A stretch of DNA of 64,000 nt from Leifsonia virtsii (GTDB taxonomy: Bacteria; Actinomycetota; Actinomycetes; Actinomycetales; Microbacteriaceae), in contig NZ_JAROCB010000005.1 of assembly GCF_030433675.1 (NCBI RefSeq), forward strand, positions 392,234 through 456,233, written 5' to 3'. Every line of letters begins with the position of its first letter. Within the stretch, counting starts at the first letter, position 1. The translations under genes were made by a program, and so were the position numbers. The notes beneath the pieces were generated by a model. It had not been told where the DNA came from, did no database searches, and worked only from the letters and a program-made list of their open reading frames with translations. Shown in pieces: positions 17,742 to 26,423 of the stretch.

Positions 17742-18557
17742 ATGGGATTCCTGGACCGCCTTCTCGGACGCGAGGAATCGCGCCCGAACGGCTCTCAGCA
17801 GCAGAACGCCGGGTATCAGCCATACGGAGGCCCTGAAGCCGCCGCGGGCGCCCCGGCGCCGACCGGCGCGCAGCCACGCAGCGAGGACGAGATCGCCGTC
17901 GAGCGCTACCGCTATCTGCTCCGCACCGCCCCGCCCGAGACGATCGAGCAGGTGCACGAGGAGGCGTTCGCGAAGCTCACGCCGGAGCAGCGGCGCATGG
18001 TCTTCGAGCAGCTGAGCCAGAACGCGCCGGCGGGCGAGCAGCCCCGGGCGGATGACCCGCGCTCCCTGGCGCACGCGGCCACGCGCTCCGAGCTGCGGCA
18101 ACCGGGCACGCTGGAGCGCTCCCTCGGGGGCTACGGCGCAGGCGGAGGCCGCGGCGGCTTCGGAGGGCCGGGACTCGGCAGCATGTTCGCCACGTCGCTG
18201 CTCGGGAGCGTCGCCGGGTACGTCATCGGCTCGGCCATCGTCAGCTCGTTCCTGCCGTCGCCTGCGGACAACCAGGCGGACGCGGGCTCTGGCGACCAGA
18301 ACGCCGACAATGCGAACGATCAGAACAACGACGGCTCCGGCGACGGGGGTTCGGGCGACCACGGCGGCGACGGCGGCTCGACCGAAGCGGCCGGCTGGGA
18401 CTGCGGCAGCGGCGGTGACGCAGGCGGCGGCTGGGACGGCGGCAGCGGCGCCGACGCAGGCGGCTGGGGCGGCGGAGACTGGGGCGGCTTCGGCGGCGGT
18501 GACTTCGGTGGAGGCGACTTCGGAGGCGGTGACTTCGGTGGAGGCGACTTCATCTGA
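17742..18557 (+). CDS. Gly/Asp-rich membrane-associated protein, function unknown
   Basis: 271 residues. Three parts: a helical N-terminal domain (about 50-110; AVERYRYLLRTAPPETIEQVHEEAF and KLTPEQRRMVFEQLS), a Gly-rich segment leading to one probable membrane stretch (about 147-168, MFATSLLGSVAGYVIGSAIV), and a low-complexity tail rich in Gly, Asp, Asn and Trp that ends with four GGGDF units. No signal peptide. Shine-Dalgarno GGAGGG at 17731-17736; a -10-like TAGGCT lies at 17689-17694. The family was not recognised; similar proteins are often left as hypothetical. Tail probably extracellular or aggregation-prone; inference only. Confidence 0.75.
   Translation: MGFLDRLLGREESRPNGSQQQNAGYQPYGGPEAAAGAPAPTGAQPRSEDEIAVERYRYLLRTAPPETIEQVHEEAFAKLTPEQRRMVFEQLSQNAPAGEQPRADDPRSLAHAATRSELRQPGTLERSLGGYGAGGGRGGFGGPGLGSMFATSLLGSVAGYVIGSAIVSSFLPSPADNQADAGSGDQNADNANDQNNDGSGDGGSGDHGGDGGSTEAAGWDCGSGGDAGGGWDGGSGADAGGWGGGDWGGFGGGDFGGGDFGGGDFGGGDFI
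18495..18554 (+). repeat. Two tandem 30-bp repeats coding GGGDF units
   Basis: 18495-18524 and 18525-18554 are identical except for the last three bases (GGA versus ATC). Each encodes two Gly-Gly-Gly-Asp-Phe units. A coding tandem repeat that may vary in number between strains. Confidence 0.85.
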
Positions 18558-18588
18558 CGCCGCCACTCGCTCTCGGCGAGGCACGACG

Positions 18589-20679
18589 TCACGCCCGGAG
18601 GGCGGCGGCGAACGGAAGGACGGCCGAAGCGCCCGACCTCAGGAGCTCCTGACCGGCCACCGTGATCGTCCACCGGCTGTCCACCAGGTCGTCGACCAGG
18701 AGCACGGGCGCCGCCGGCGGGAGCGGCAACCCCTCGGCGGTGAAGCGGTCCCAGACCGACGCCAGGCGGAAGGCGCTGTTCCCGCCGGGTAAACCCGCCG
18801 GGGCGGCGCCCCGCCAGCCGAGCGTTCCGGCGAACGGGAGGCGCCCGACCGTGGCGATGCCTCGGGCGAGCGACTCGATGAACACCGGCCTGCGGCGAGA
18901 GGGCATGGCCACGACCGCGGCGGGCCGGGAAGCCCAATCCCAGTCGGCGAGGACGCGCACGCACGCGTCGAGCACCGCAGGCGGCACCGGCTGGTCGGGG
19001 GCGTCGTCGGCCAGCAGGTCGCGCAGGCGGCCGCCCCACCCGAGGTCCGTCAGGCGGGCGAGCGCGCGTCCCGGTTCGAGCAACTGGTCGGCCGCGAGCT
19101 TCCCCCGCACCGGGATTCCGAGCCGGTCGGCGCCCGTCGGCCAGAGCTTGCGCGGCTCCACCTCGACGCCCACCCGGTCGAGCAACGAACCCACCTGGCC
19201 GGCGGCGCCGTCGTCAACGTCGGTCGGGAACCACACTCCTGCGCAGTTGTCGCACCGGCCGCAGGGACCGGCGTCCGGATCGTCCAGCGCCCGCTGAAGG
19301 AACTCCATGCGGCAGCCGGAGGTCGACTCGTACTCGAGCATCGACGCCTGCTCCGCCTCGCGCGCGGCCGCGATGCGGGCGTAGCGCTCCTCGTCGTAGC
19401 TCCAGGGCGCGCCCGTGGAGACCCAGCCGCCGCTCACACGGCGCACCGCGCCATCGACGTCGAGCACTTTCAGCAGCAGTTCGAGGGTGGACGCCCGCAG
19501 GTCGACGCGGCTCTCGAGCACCCGCGTCGACTGCGCGGAGTCGCCCAGCGCGTCCAGTACCGCGGCCGCCTTCTCGCGGGACGGCATCGAGGCGGTCGCG
19601 AAGTACTGCCAGATCGCCCGATCCTCAGGGCCGGGCAGCAGCAGGACGTCGGCATTGTCGGTCGCCCGGCCCGCGCGGCCCACCTGCTGGTAGTAGGCGA
19701 CGGGAGACGACGGTGCGCCGAGGTGGACGACGAAGCCCAGGTCGGGCTTGTCGAAGCCCATCCCGAGCGCGCTCGTGGCGACGAGCACCTTCACCTCGTT
19801 GCGCTTGAGCCGGCCCTCCAGGTCTTCGCGCTCGGCCGTGTCGGTCTGGCCGGTGTACGAGTAGGCCTCGTGGCCGGCGCGCCGGAGCACCCGCGCGGTG
19901 TCCTCCGCCGCGGAGACGGTCAGCGTGTACACGATGCCGCTGCCCGGGAGGTCGGACAGATGGCCGGCGAGCCACGCCAGCCGCGTGGTCGCATCGGGGA
20001 GCGGGAGCACTCCGAGCCGGAGGGAGCGGCGAGCGAGCGGGCCGCGGATGGTGAGGACCTCGCCCTCCCTGCCCGCGCCCAGCTGCTCCACCACGTCGGC
20101 GACGACGCGCTCGTTGGCCGTTGCGGTGGTCGCGAGCACGGGGACGTCGGCAGGGAGGAGGGCGATCAGGTCGCGGAGCCGACGGTAGTCCGGACGAAAG
20201 TCATGGCCCCAGTCGGAGATGCAGTGCGCCTCGTCGACGACCAGGAGGCCGCTCCGATCGACGAGAGCGGGAAGCTGCCTGTCGCGGAACTCGGGGTTGT
20301 TGAGCCGCTCGGGGGAGACGAGGAGCACATCCACCGTGTCTTCTCGCAGCCGTGCCGCCACGTCCTCCCACTCGTGGCGGTTGGCCGAGTTGATGGTCAC
20401 CGCCCGCACGCCCGCGCGCTCTGCCGCAGCGACCTGGTCGCGCATGAGCGCGAGCAGAGGGGAGACGAGGATGGTCGGACCGGCGCCCCGGGCCCGCAGC
20501 AGCATGGTGGCGACGAAGTAGACCGCCGACTTGCCCCAGCCGGTGCGCTGCACCACGAGCGCACGCCGGTGGTCGTCGACGAGTGCGCGGATGGCTTCGA
20601 ACTGACCGTCGTGGAACTCGGCCTCCGGTCGCCCGACGAGGGCGCGGAGGCTGGTGAGGGCGTCTGCTGCAGTGGTCAT
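18589..20679 (-). CDS. RecQ-family DNA helicase with C-terminal PRTase-like domain
   Basis: 696 residues. Helicase core: Walker A RTGWGKS (K50), motif II D149-E-A-H152 followed by the RecQ aromatic loop CISDWGHDFRP, motif VI QQVGRAGR. A Cys cluster (CRMEF and CGRCDNC, about 460-490) forms the RecQ zinc site. There is no HRDC domain; instead the last 120 residues contain VLLVDDLVDSRWT (from about 659), which resembles the PRPP-binding loop of type I phosphoribosyltransferases. Role in DNA repair/recombination is by family. It is convergent with the Gly-rich gene; the start has a weak leaderless-type box (GACGAT) six bases upstream. Confidence 0.88.
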   Translation of the reverse strand: MTTAADALTSLRALVGRPEAEFHDGQFEAIRALVDDHRRALVVQRTGWGKSAVYFVATMLLRARGAGPTILVSPLLALMRDQVAAAERAGVRAVTINSANRHEWEDVAARLREDTVDVLLVSPERLNNPEFRDRQLPALVDRSGLLVVDEAHCISDWGHDFRPDYRRLRDLIALLPADVPVLATTATANERVVADVVEQLGAGREGEVLTIRGPLARRSLRLGVLPLPDATTRLAWLAGHLSDLPGSGIVYTLTVSAAEDTARVLRRAGHEAYSYTGQTDTAEREDLEGRLKRNEVKVLVATSALGMGFDKPDLGFVVHLGAPSSPVAYYQQVGRAGRATDNADVLLLPGPEDRAIWQYFATASMPSREKAAAVLDALGDSAQSTRVLESRVDLRASTLELLLKVLDVDGAVRRVSGGWVSTGAPWSYDEERYARIAAAREAEQASMLEYESTSGCRMEFLQRALDDPDAGPCGRCDNCAGVWFPTDVDDGAAGQVGSLLDRVGVEVEPRKLWPTGADRLGIPVRGKLAADQLLEPGRALARLTDLGWGGRLRDLLADDAPDQPVPPAVLDACVRVLADWDWASRPAAVVAMPSRRRPVFIESLARGIATVGRLPFAGTLGWRGAAPAGLPGGNSAFRLASVWDRFTAEGLPLPPAAPVLLVDDLVDSRWTITVAGQELLRSGASAVLPFAAALRA

Positions 20680-20712
20680 GGAGCCATCGTCCCAGGGACG
20701 CCTGACGGCCGG

Positions 20713-20750
20713 CCCCGATCGCGGACATCTGTGGAGAAGTGCGATCGGGG
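20713..20750 (-). terminator. Possible terminator downstream of the PspC gene pair
   Basis: CCCCGATCGC (20713-20722) and GCGATCGGGG (20741-20750) form a perfect 10-bp stem with an 18-base loop and no T-run. It lies after the 3' end of the small membrane-protein gene and upstream of the RecQ-like gene. Confidence 0.4.
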
Positions 20751-20785
20751 TCCGGCTGTGGACGGGTGACGGGTGACGGGCGGAC

Positions 20786-21064
20786 TCAGCCCCGCGGGCG
20801 GACGCGGCGCCGCTGCGACGCCCGGATGCCTCCGAGCAGAGCGGACACCACGATGATCAGGCCGAGGACGGCCGCCGCGAGCGCCCACGCCGATCCCGGG
20901 GTGAGCGAGCGCAACCACAGGGCCACCCCGGCGGCCCGCTCGGCCGACGCCAGCACGTAGAGCGTCGAGCCCGCGAAGATCGCGAGCAGCAGCCCCCACA
21001 CGACGCCGCCCCAGCGGATCTGCGCCTGCGCAGTCGGCTCTGTCACATCCTGTGGTCCGGTCAT
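20786..21064 (-). CDS. Small two-helix membrane protein
   Basis: 92 residues with two hydrophobic helices (about 20-41, GGVVWGLLLAIFAGSTLYVLAS, and 58-80) and an Arg-rich C-terminus (RASQRRRVRPRG). It has a ribosome-binding site GAGGGAGACC before the ATG and follows the PspC-domain gene by 23 bases, so the two are co-transcribed. Likely an accessory of the membrane-stress module; family not recognised. Confidence 0.75.
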   Translation of the reverse strand: MTGPQDVTEPTAQAQIRWGGVVWGLLLAIFAGSTLYVLASAERAAGVALWLRSLTPGSAWALAAAVLGLIIVVSALLGGIRASQRRRVRPRG

Positions 21065-21087
21065 CTTGGTCTCCCTCTCGTTCTCGG

Positions 21088-22290
21088 TCACAGCTGCTGG
21101 AGGACCGGGAGGCCCTCGTGGGTGAGGTGGATGCCCGCGATCCCGTTCCCGGCGAGGATCAACGCGGCCACCGTGAGCGCGGCGAGGAGGATCCCGAGGA
21201 AGATCAGGAACCCGCTGCGCCGCCGCGCCAGCCCGGCGATCAGCACGGCCACACCGACGACCAGCGTCGCCGCGGCCAGGCCGGCCGCCGTCGTGAACCG
21301 CGCGACCTCTGCCAGCTGCGGCCACACGATCGCCACCAGCGAGCCGGCGACCAGGGCGAGCCCCACCGTGAGCCAGCCGATCGCCGCACCGACGCGCGGG
21401 TTCGCCGCACGGTAGGCGTCGCGGCGCGCCGCCGCCTCCGCGGTCGCTATCGCGACCTGGGTGCGCAGCTCGGCCGACCGCTGCGCCTTCACAGCGCGCA
21501 TGTCGGCGGCGAGACGCTGCTTCCACGCCGCGTGTTCGGCGCGCCACTGGGCCTGCCGCTGCTGCCAGTCGGCCACATCCTCCGTCGAGGCGCCCTGCGG
21601 GGGAGCGGGAGGCGGCGTCGGCTCGGCGGCGATGTCCAGCTGGACGCTCTCCGCCGCGACCGCCGTTGCCGTCGACGCAGCGGCTGCCGGAGTCGAATCC
21701 GGCGCGGGAGGCGCAGCCGGAGCCCCCGCATCCGGCTGCGACGGAGCAGCGCTCGCCGTCCCACCGCCCCCGCGCGCCTCCGACCGGTTCACCGCCACCA
21801 CGATCAGCGCGACGACCGCACCGATCACCACGAGCGTCCAGATCACGCGGCCGACGACCTCGCCCCAGCCGGGCACATCCCAGAACGGTCCGCCGGCCCA
21901 CCAGAACCCGCTCGCCCACGGCAGCAGCGACAGCAGCAGCAGGACGCCGATGGCGACCATGGGCGGCTCGAAGTCGCCCTCGAAGAGGCGCTGCAGGTGG
22001 ATGCGGCCGTCCCGATCGGGCAGCAGCGCCCAAGCGGCCGCGTACAGCAGCAGGACGGGCGCCCCGAGGATCCCGGCCACAACGACGATCCCGCGCACGA
22101 TCAGCGGGTCGATGCCGAGCCGGTAGGCGATGCCGGCGCAGACGCCGCCGAGCCAGCCGTCGGCCCGGACGACGCCGAGACCGCGCATCCAGTCGAAGAA
22201 GCGCGTGCCGCGGCCGGAGAAGCCGGTCCTCGGCCCGCCGTACGGGTTCGCCGGCGTCCCCACCGGAGGAGTCGAATCGTTCTGTGACAT
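21088..22290 (-). CDS. PspC-domain membrane protein
   Basis: 400 residues. PspC domain at about 35-100 (GWLGGVCAGIAYRLGIDPLIVRG followed by a hydrophobic helix and AAAWALLPD). Then a second membrane pair, a long Ala/Pro linker with a charged helical stretch (about 170-275; WQQRQAQWRAEHAAWKQRL), and several C-terminal hydrophobic helices. PspC proteins sense or transmit cell-envelope stress. It diverges from a histidine kinase that also carries a PspC domain, so all are probably one sensory system. An in-frame ATG at 22299 is an alternative start, three codons longer. Confidence 0.85.
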   Translation of the reverse strand: MSQNDSTPPVGTPANPYGGPRTGFSGRGTRFFDWMRGLGVVRADGWLGGVCAGIAYRLGIDPLIVRGIVVVAGILGAPVLLLYAAAWALLPDRDGRIHLQRLFEGDFEPPMVAIGVLLLLSLLPWASGFWWAGGPFWDVPGWGEVVGRVIWTLVVIGAVVALIVVAVNRSEARGGGGTASAAPSQPDAGAPAAPPAPDSTPAAAASTATAVAAESVQLDIAAEPTPPPAPPQGASTEDVADWQQRQAQWRAEHAAWKQRLAADMRAVKAQRSAELRTQVAIATAEAAARRDAYRAANPRVGAAIGWLTVGLALVAGSLVAIVWPQLAEVARFTTAAGLAAATLVVGVAVLIAGLARRRSGFLIFLGILLAALTVAALILAGNGIAGIHLTHEGLPVLQQL

Positions 22291-22405
22291 GCTCACCATC
22301 CTGGCGGCGGCGCCCGGCGCCGGGTATCGGGTGAACCCCTGAGCGGACCCTGATTCCCGCGGCGGCCGGATGCGGGCTCCCTCGGGGTCTGCTTGGATTC
22401 CAGCT

Positions 22406-23641
22406 ATGTCCTCCTCCGCGCCCGCCGGTCCGTCCGCCGGCCCGAGCGCCGGTGCCCGCCGGCCGCCGCTGGCGCGACCGCGCTCCTGCTGGGTGAGCGG
22501 GGTGTCCGTCGCGCTGGCCGACCATCTCGGGTGGCCGGTCGCGGCGGTGCGGTGGGCATTCGTCGGAGCGAGCTTCCTCGGCGGCGCCGGCCTCCTCCTC
22601 TACCTCTGGTTCTGGGCGCTGACCCCGCTCCGGCCGCCGTCCGGCTCCGACCCGGCCGACGGCGTCCGCCGGCGCGTCAACGTGCCCTGGGTGCTCGCGG
22701 GGGCCGGCGCCGCCTCCGGCGTGGCCGCCGTCGTCCTCGCGGCGGGCGGCGCGACGGCCGCCGGCTTCGGAACCCTTGCCGCCGCCGTCGCCCTGCTGGT
22801 CCTTGCCGTCGCGTGGGATACGCTCGCCGACGAGGAGCCCGCGTCCTCCGCACCGCTGTCGCCCACGGTCTTCCGCATCGCGTGCGGCGCGTTCCTCGTC
22901 GTGGTCGCGCTCGCCATCGCCTTCACGCAGAACGTCGGCGGCTCCGGGATGCTGTGGCTCGGCATCCTCGTCGCCACCTTCGCCGGCGCGGCCGTTCTGC
23001 TCGCTCCGTGGGCGGTCAGACTGTGGCGCGAGCTGATCTCGGAGCGCACGGCGCGCATCAAGGAGGAGCAGCGCGCCGAGATGGCGGCCCACCTGCACGA
23101 CTCGGTGCTGCAGACGCTCGCGCTCATCCAGAACCGGGCGGGCGCCTCGAGCGAGGTGGGCCGCATCGCCCGCGCCCAGGAGCGGGAACTGCGCGAGTGG
23201 CTGTTCGCCGACGCGCCAGGCTCGGCCCGGGAGGAGCGCGACATCGCGGCGGAACTGCGCGAGGTGGCGGCGGCGCTCGAAGTCGACCACGCCGTCCACT
23301 TCGACATCGTGACCGTGGGCGAGCCCGTGCGCGACGCGCCGTCCGAGCTGGGCGCCGCCGCGCGTGAGGCCATGCTGAACGCCGCGCGCCATGCCGGCGG
23401 CGAGGTCTCGGTCTACATCGAGTCCGCGCCGGCGAGCGGGCAGGCGCCGGCCCGGGTCGACGTCTTCGTCCGCGACCGCGGGCCGGGCTTCGACCTGAAC
23501 GCCCTTCCGGAGGGACGCCTCGGCGTCCGAGAATCGATCATCGGCCGGATGCGGCGCGCGGGCGGCCAGGCCGTCGTGAACGCGCGCGCGACCGGCACCG
23601 AGATCCAGCTGACCATCGACATCCCGAGCGAGACGACATGA
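22406..23641 (+). CDS. PspC-domain sensor histidine kinase (NarL/LiaS type)
   Basis: 411 residues. N-terminal PspC domain (CWVSGVSVALADHLGWPVAAVRWAFV) and several membrane helices up to about residue 215; HisKA_3 dimerisation domain with phospho-acceptor H231 in HLHDSVLQTLALIQ; C-terminal HATPase domain (NAARHAGG N-box, DRGPGFDL G1 box, GRLGVRESI). It would autophosphorylate on envelope stress and pass phosphate to the LuxR-type regulator, which begins in its stop codon. Divergent from the PspC gene, with 115 bases between. Start chosen at the ATG after a TTGGAT box seven bases upstream. Confidence 0.9.
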   Translation: MSSSAPAGPSAGPSAGARRPPLARPRSCWVSGVSVALADHLGWPVAAVRWAFVGASFLGGAGLLLYLWFWALTPLRPPSGSDPADGVRRRVNVPWVLAGAGAASGVAAVVLAAGGATAAGFGTLAAAVALLVLAVAWDTLADEEPASSAPLSPTVFRIACGAFLVVVALAIAFTQNVGGSGMLWLGILVATFAGAAVLLAPWAVRLWRELISERTARIKEEQRAEMAAHLHDSVLQTLALIQNRAGASSEVGRIARAQERELREWLFADAPGSAREERDIAAELREVAAALEVDHAVHFDIVTVGEPVRDAPSELGAAAREAMLNAARHAGGEVSVYIESAPASGQAPARVDVFVRDRGPGFDLNALPEGRLGVRESIIGRMRRAGGQAVVNARATGTEIQLTIDIPSETT

Positions 23642-24312
23642 CCGAGACCTCCGGCGGCGACCGGCCCGTGACCGTGGTGATCGTCGACGATCACTCCATC
23701 TTCCGCTCGGGGCTGCGCTCCGACCTCGACGGGCGGCTGCAGGTCGTCGGCGAGGCGGCGGACGTGGATGCGGCCGTCGCCGCCGTGCTCGAGACGCGCC
23801 CCGACGTGGTGCTGCTCGACGTGCACCTGCCCGGAGGATCCGGCGGGGGAGGGGCTGAGGTCGTGCGCCGCACGGCGGCGCAGGCGCCCGCGACCCGGTT
23901 CCTGGCGCTGAGCGTCTCGGATGCGGCGGAGGACGTCGTCGGCGTCATCCGGGCGGGCGCACGCGGCTACCTCACGAAGGGCAGCTCGGGCCGTCAGGTG
24001 AGCGACGCCGTGGTCGCGGTCGCCGGTGGCGACGCGGTCTTCTCCCCGAAACTGGCCGGATTCGTGCTCGACGCGTTCGGGGCGGCCGCGGGGGAGCAGG
24101 CAGAATCGACGGACGAGCTCGACCGCCTGTCCGCCCGTGAGCGGGAGGTCATGCGGCTCATCGCCCGCGGCTATGCCTACAAGGAGGTGGCGGCCGAGCT
24201 GTTCATCTCCATCAAGACCGTGGAGACGCACGTCTCGGCCGTGCTGCGCAAGCTGCAGCTGTCGTCGCGGCACGAGCTGACGGCCTGGGCGCTCGAGCGG
24301 CGGCTGCTCTGA
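23638..24312 (+). CDS. LuxR/NarL-family response regulator
   Basis: 224 residues. Receiver domain with acidic pair DD (VIVDDHSIF), phospho-acceptor D61 (VVLLDVHLP) and K in YLTKGSSG; C-terminal LuxR helix-turn-helix (about 160-220; LSAREREVMRLIARGYAYKE and ISIKTVETHVSAVLRKL). Cognate partner of the PspC-kinase, overlapping it by four bases (ATGA). Likely targets are the divergent PspC operon and its own operon; inferred. Confidence 0.93.
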   Translation: MTETSGGDRPVTVVIVDDHSIFRSGLRSDLDGRLQVVGEAADVDAAVAAVLETRPDVVLLDVHLPGGSGGGGAEVVRRTAAQAPATRFLALSVSDAAEDVVGVIRAGARGYLTKGSSGRQVSDAVVAVAGGDAVFSPKLAGFVLDAFGAAAGEQAESTDELDRLSAREREVMRLIARGYAYKEVAAELFISIKTVETHVSAVLRKLQLSSRHELTAWALERRLL

Positions 24313-24437
24313 TTGACCGCTTTGCGGGCGGGCGTCGGCGTCACGTACACTTGACGAGGTGGTTGAATCCGCCAAGCTTTTCTGCGCCCTTTTTTGTTTC
24401 AGATTATGGCGACGTGAGGTTCGGCGATTCGCTTCTT

Positions 24438-24510
<73 letters not shown>

Positions 24511-24552
24511 CACATCGGCACCCTGGTGCCGGTCCACGAAAGGTGTAACGAG

Positions 24553-24825
24553 GTGGCCCGAAAGGTAATCGACGAGCCGAGTGAGGACATCGTCGCCAAC
24601 GCGAAGAAGGATCGCGCTGCGCGGCGCAACCCCTTCGCCCGGATCGCCCTGTTCATCCGGCAGGTCATCGGCGAGCTCAGGAAGGTCGTCACACCGACCC
24701 GCAAGGAGCTCTTCAGCTACACCGGCGTCGTGCTGGTGTTCGTGGTCATCATGATGGCTCTCGTGTCCCTCCTTGACTGGGTGTTCGGACTGGGTGTCGT
24801 GTGGGTGTTCGGAAACCCGAAGTAG
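24553..24825 (+). CDS. secE: Preprotein translocase subunit SecE
   Basis: 90 residues from GTG. Basic N-terminus, conserved amphipathic segment (FIRQVIGELRKVVTPTRKEL) and one C-terminal membrane helix (about 60-80). Essential stabilising partner of SecY in the Sec translocon. Purine-rich GAAAGGTGTAACGA precedes the start. The reading frame is open further upstream into the tRNA, so GTG24553 is chosen as the first sensible start. Confidence 0.95.
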   Translation: MARKVIDEPSEDIVANAKKDRAARRNPFARIALFIRQVIGELRKVVTPTRKELFSYTGVVLVFVVIMMALVSLLDWVFGLGVVWVFGNPK

Positions 24826-24877
24826 ACGAGTCGACAGGGCCGCACCGGCCTCCCCGACAAGAAATGGAATGAATTCA

Positions 24878-25801
24878 GTGTCTGAGACCAATCGCGACGA
24901 CGTGGACTGGGCCCCTGCCGCGGAGCAGTCCTCCGAAGACGACGAGGCGCAGACCGGCAACGTCCTCGCCAGCGAGGACGAGGCGTCCGACTCGGCCGAG
25001 CACGAGGCCCTGCACGTCGTCGCCGACGACGGCACCGAGGTCGACCTGGACGCCGTCCTCGACGCGATGGCGGAGGCCGTCGACCCCGAGGCCGACCGTG
25101 CCGTCGACGAGGCCCTCGAGGTCGACAGCGAGGACGAGGCGGAGGCCGCCCAGCTCGCCGTCGAGGACGAGGAGGAGGAGGCTGTCGCCGACCCCTACGA
25201 GGCGTTCCGCACCGAGCTGCGCTCCAAGATCGGCAAGTGGTACGTCATCCACTCGTACGCGGGCTTCGAGCGCCGCGTGAAGTCCAACATCGAGAACCGC
25301 ATGGTCTCGATGAACATGGAGGACTACATCTACGAGGTCCAGGTCCCGATGGAGGACGTGGTCGAGATCAAGAACGGCCAGCGCAAGATGGTCAACCGCG
25401 TGCGCATCCCGGGCTACGTGCTCGTGCGCATGGACCTCAACGAGGACAGCTGGTCGGTCGTGCGTCACACCCCGGGTGTCACCGGCTTCGTCGGCAACGC
25501 GCACAACCCGACCCCGCTGCGTTTCGAGGAGGCCTTCTCGATGCTGAAGAGCCTCGTGCAGGTCGAGGCCGCCCCGGCCAAGGGCGCCGCGAAGGGCCAG
25601 AAGGCCGCTGCGCGCAGTGTCATCACCGAGGTCGACTTCGAGATCGGCGAGACCATCACGATCAAGGAGGGCTCGTTCGCGGGCCTGCCGGGTTCGATCA
25701 GCGAGATCAAGCCGGAGAGCGGAAAGCTCACCGTGCTCGTGTCGCTGTTCGAGCGCGAGACGCCGGTCGAGCTCAGCTTCGACCAGGTCACCAAGCAGTA
25801 G
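24878..25801 (+). CDS. nusG: Transcription termination/antitermination protein NusG
   Basis: 307 residues. The first ~115 residues are a strongly acidic extension (runs of E/D) before the NGN domain (KWYVIHSYAGFERRVKSNI, then RIPGYVLVRMDL and VRHTPGVTGFVG) and the C-terminal KOW domain (about 245-307). NusG binds RNA polymerase and couples it to Rho or the ribosome. Acidic N-terminal extensions are known in actinobacterial NusG. A nearby in-frame ATG at 24869 (three codons upstream) is an alternative start. Confidence 0.95.
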   Translation: MSETNRDDVDWAPAAEQSSEDDEAQTGNVLASEDEASDSAEHEALHVVADDGTEVDLDAVLDAMAEAVDPEADRAVDEALEVDSEDEAEAAQLAVEDEEEEAVADPYEAFRTELRSKIGKWYVIHSYAGFERRVKSNIENRMVSMNMEDYIYEVQVPMEDVVEIKNGQRKMVNRVRIPGYVLVRMDLNEDSWSVVRHTPGVTGFVGNAHNPTPLRFEEAFSMLKSLVQVEAAPAKGAAKGQKAAARSVITEVDFEIGETITIKEGSFAGLPGSISEIKPESGKLTVLVSLFERETPVELSFDQVTKQ

Positions 25802-25919
25802 GAACATTCAGAGCCTCCCCACGGTTTTACAGAACACCGGGTCTCGGAAGGGCCGAGAAACCGGGAGAGCGACGCGGGCGTGACGCCCACGAGCTCGAAT
25901 ACACAAAGAAGGAAGAGAC

Positions 25920-26351
25920 ATGGCACCGAAGAAGAAGGTCACCGGTCTGATCAAGCTTCAGATCAACGCCGGCGCCGCCAACCCGGCCCCGCCGATCGGC
26001 CCGGCCCTGGGTCAGCACGGCGTGAACATCATGGAGTTCTGCAAGGCGTACAACGCGGCGACCGAGTCGCAGCGCGGCAACGTCATCCCGGTCGAGATCA
26101 CCGTGTACGAGGACCGCTCGTTCACGTTCGTCCTGAAGACCCCGCCGGCGGCCGAGCTGATCAAGAAGGCGGCAGGCGTCCCCAAGGGCTCCGGCGTGCC
26201 GCACACCACCAAGGTCGGCAAGCTGACCCAGGAGCAGGTGCGCCAGATCGCCGAGCAGAAGATGGTCGACCTCAACGCCAACGACATCGACGCGGCGTCG
26301 AAGATCATCGCAGGCACCGCCCGCTCCATGGGCATCACGGTCGAGGCGTAA
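25920..26351 (+). CDS. rplK: 50S ribosomal protein L11
   Basis: 143 residues, full length. N-terminal [31 protein letters not shown] and the C-terminal 23S-binding domain ([12 protein letters not shown]) are conserved. Good RBS GAAGGAAGAG. The 118-base leader contains a small hairpin (GGTCTCGG/CCGAGAAACC) that could take part in L1 autoregulation of the rplKA message; that is inference. Confidence 0.98.
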   Translation: MAPKKKVTGLIKLQINAGAANPAPPIGPALGQHGVNIMEFCKAYNAATESQRGNVIPVEITVYEDRSFTFVLKTPPAAELIKKAAGVPKGSGVPHTTKVGKLTQEQVRQIAEQKMVDLNANDIDAASKIIAGTARSMGITVEA

Positions 26352-26423
26352 GCCAAGACCCCCTCAAGACATACGTGGAAGAGCCGGCCAGGCTCGCACC
26401 ACATTCTCGTTAGGAGAAATCAC

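Noticed and set aside
18495..18554. Tandem 30-bp repeats considered as CRISPR-like
   Set aside because: They are contiguous without spacers and encode GGGDF units in frame; there are no cas genes.
21065..23392. Long minus-strand frame ending in the small membrane protein
   Set aside because: Overlaps the PspC genes and kinase out of frame; only the last 92 codons with the RBS are protein-like.
24346..24406. Promoter boxes for tRNA-Trp/secE
   Set aside because: TTGACG, TACACT and a T-run are present but spacing does not form a convincing -35/-10 pair, so no site was called.
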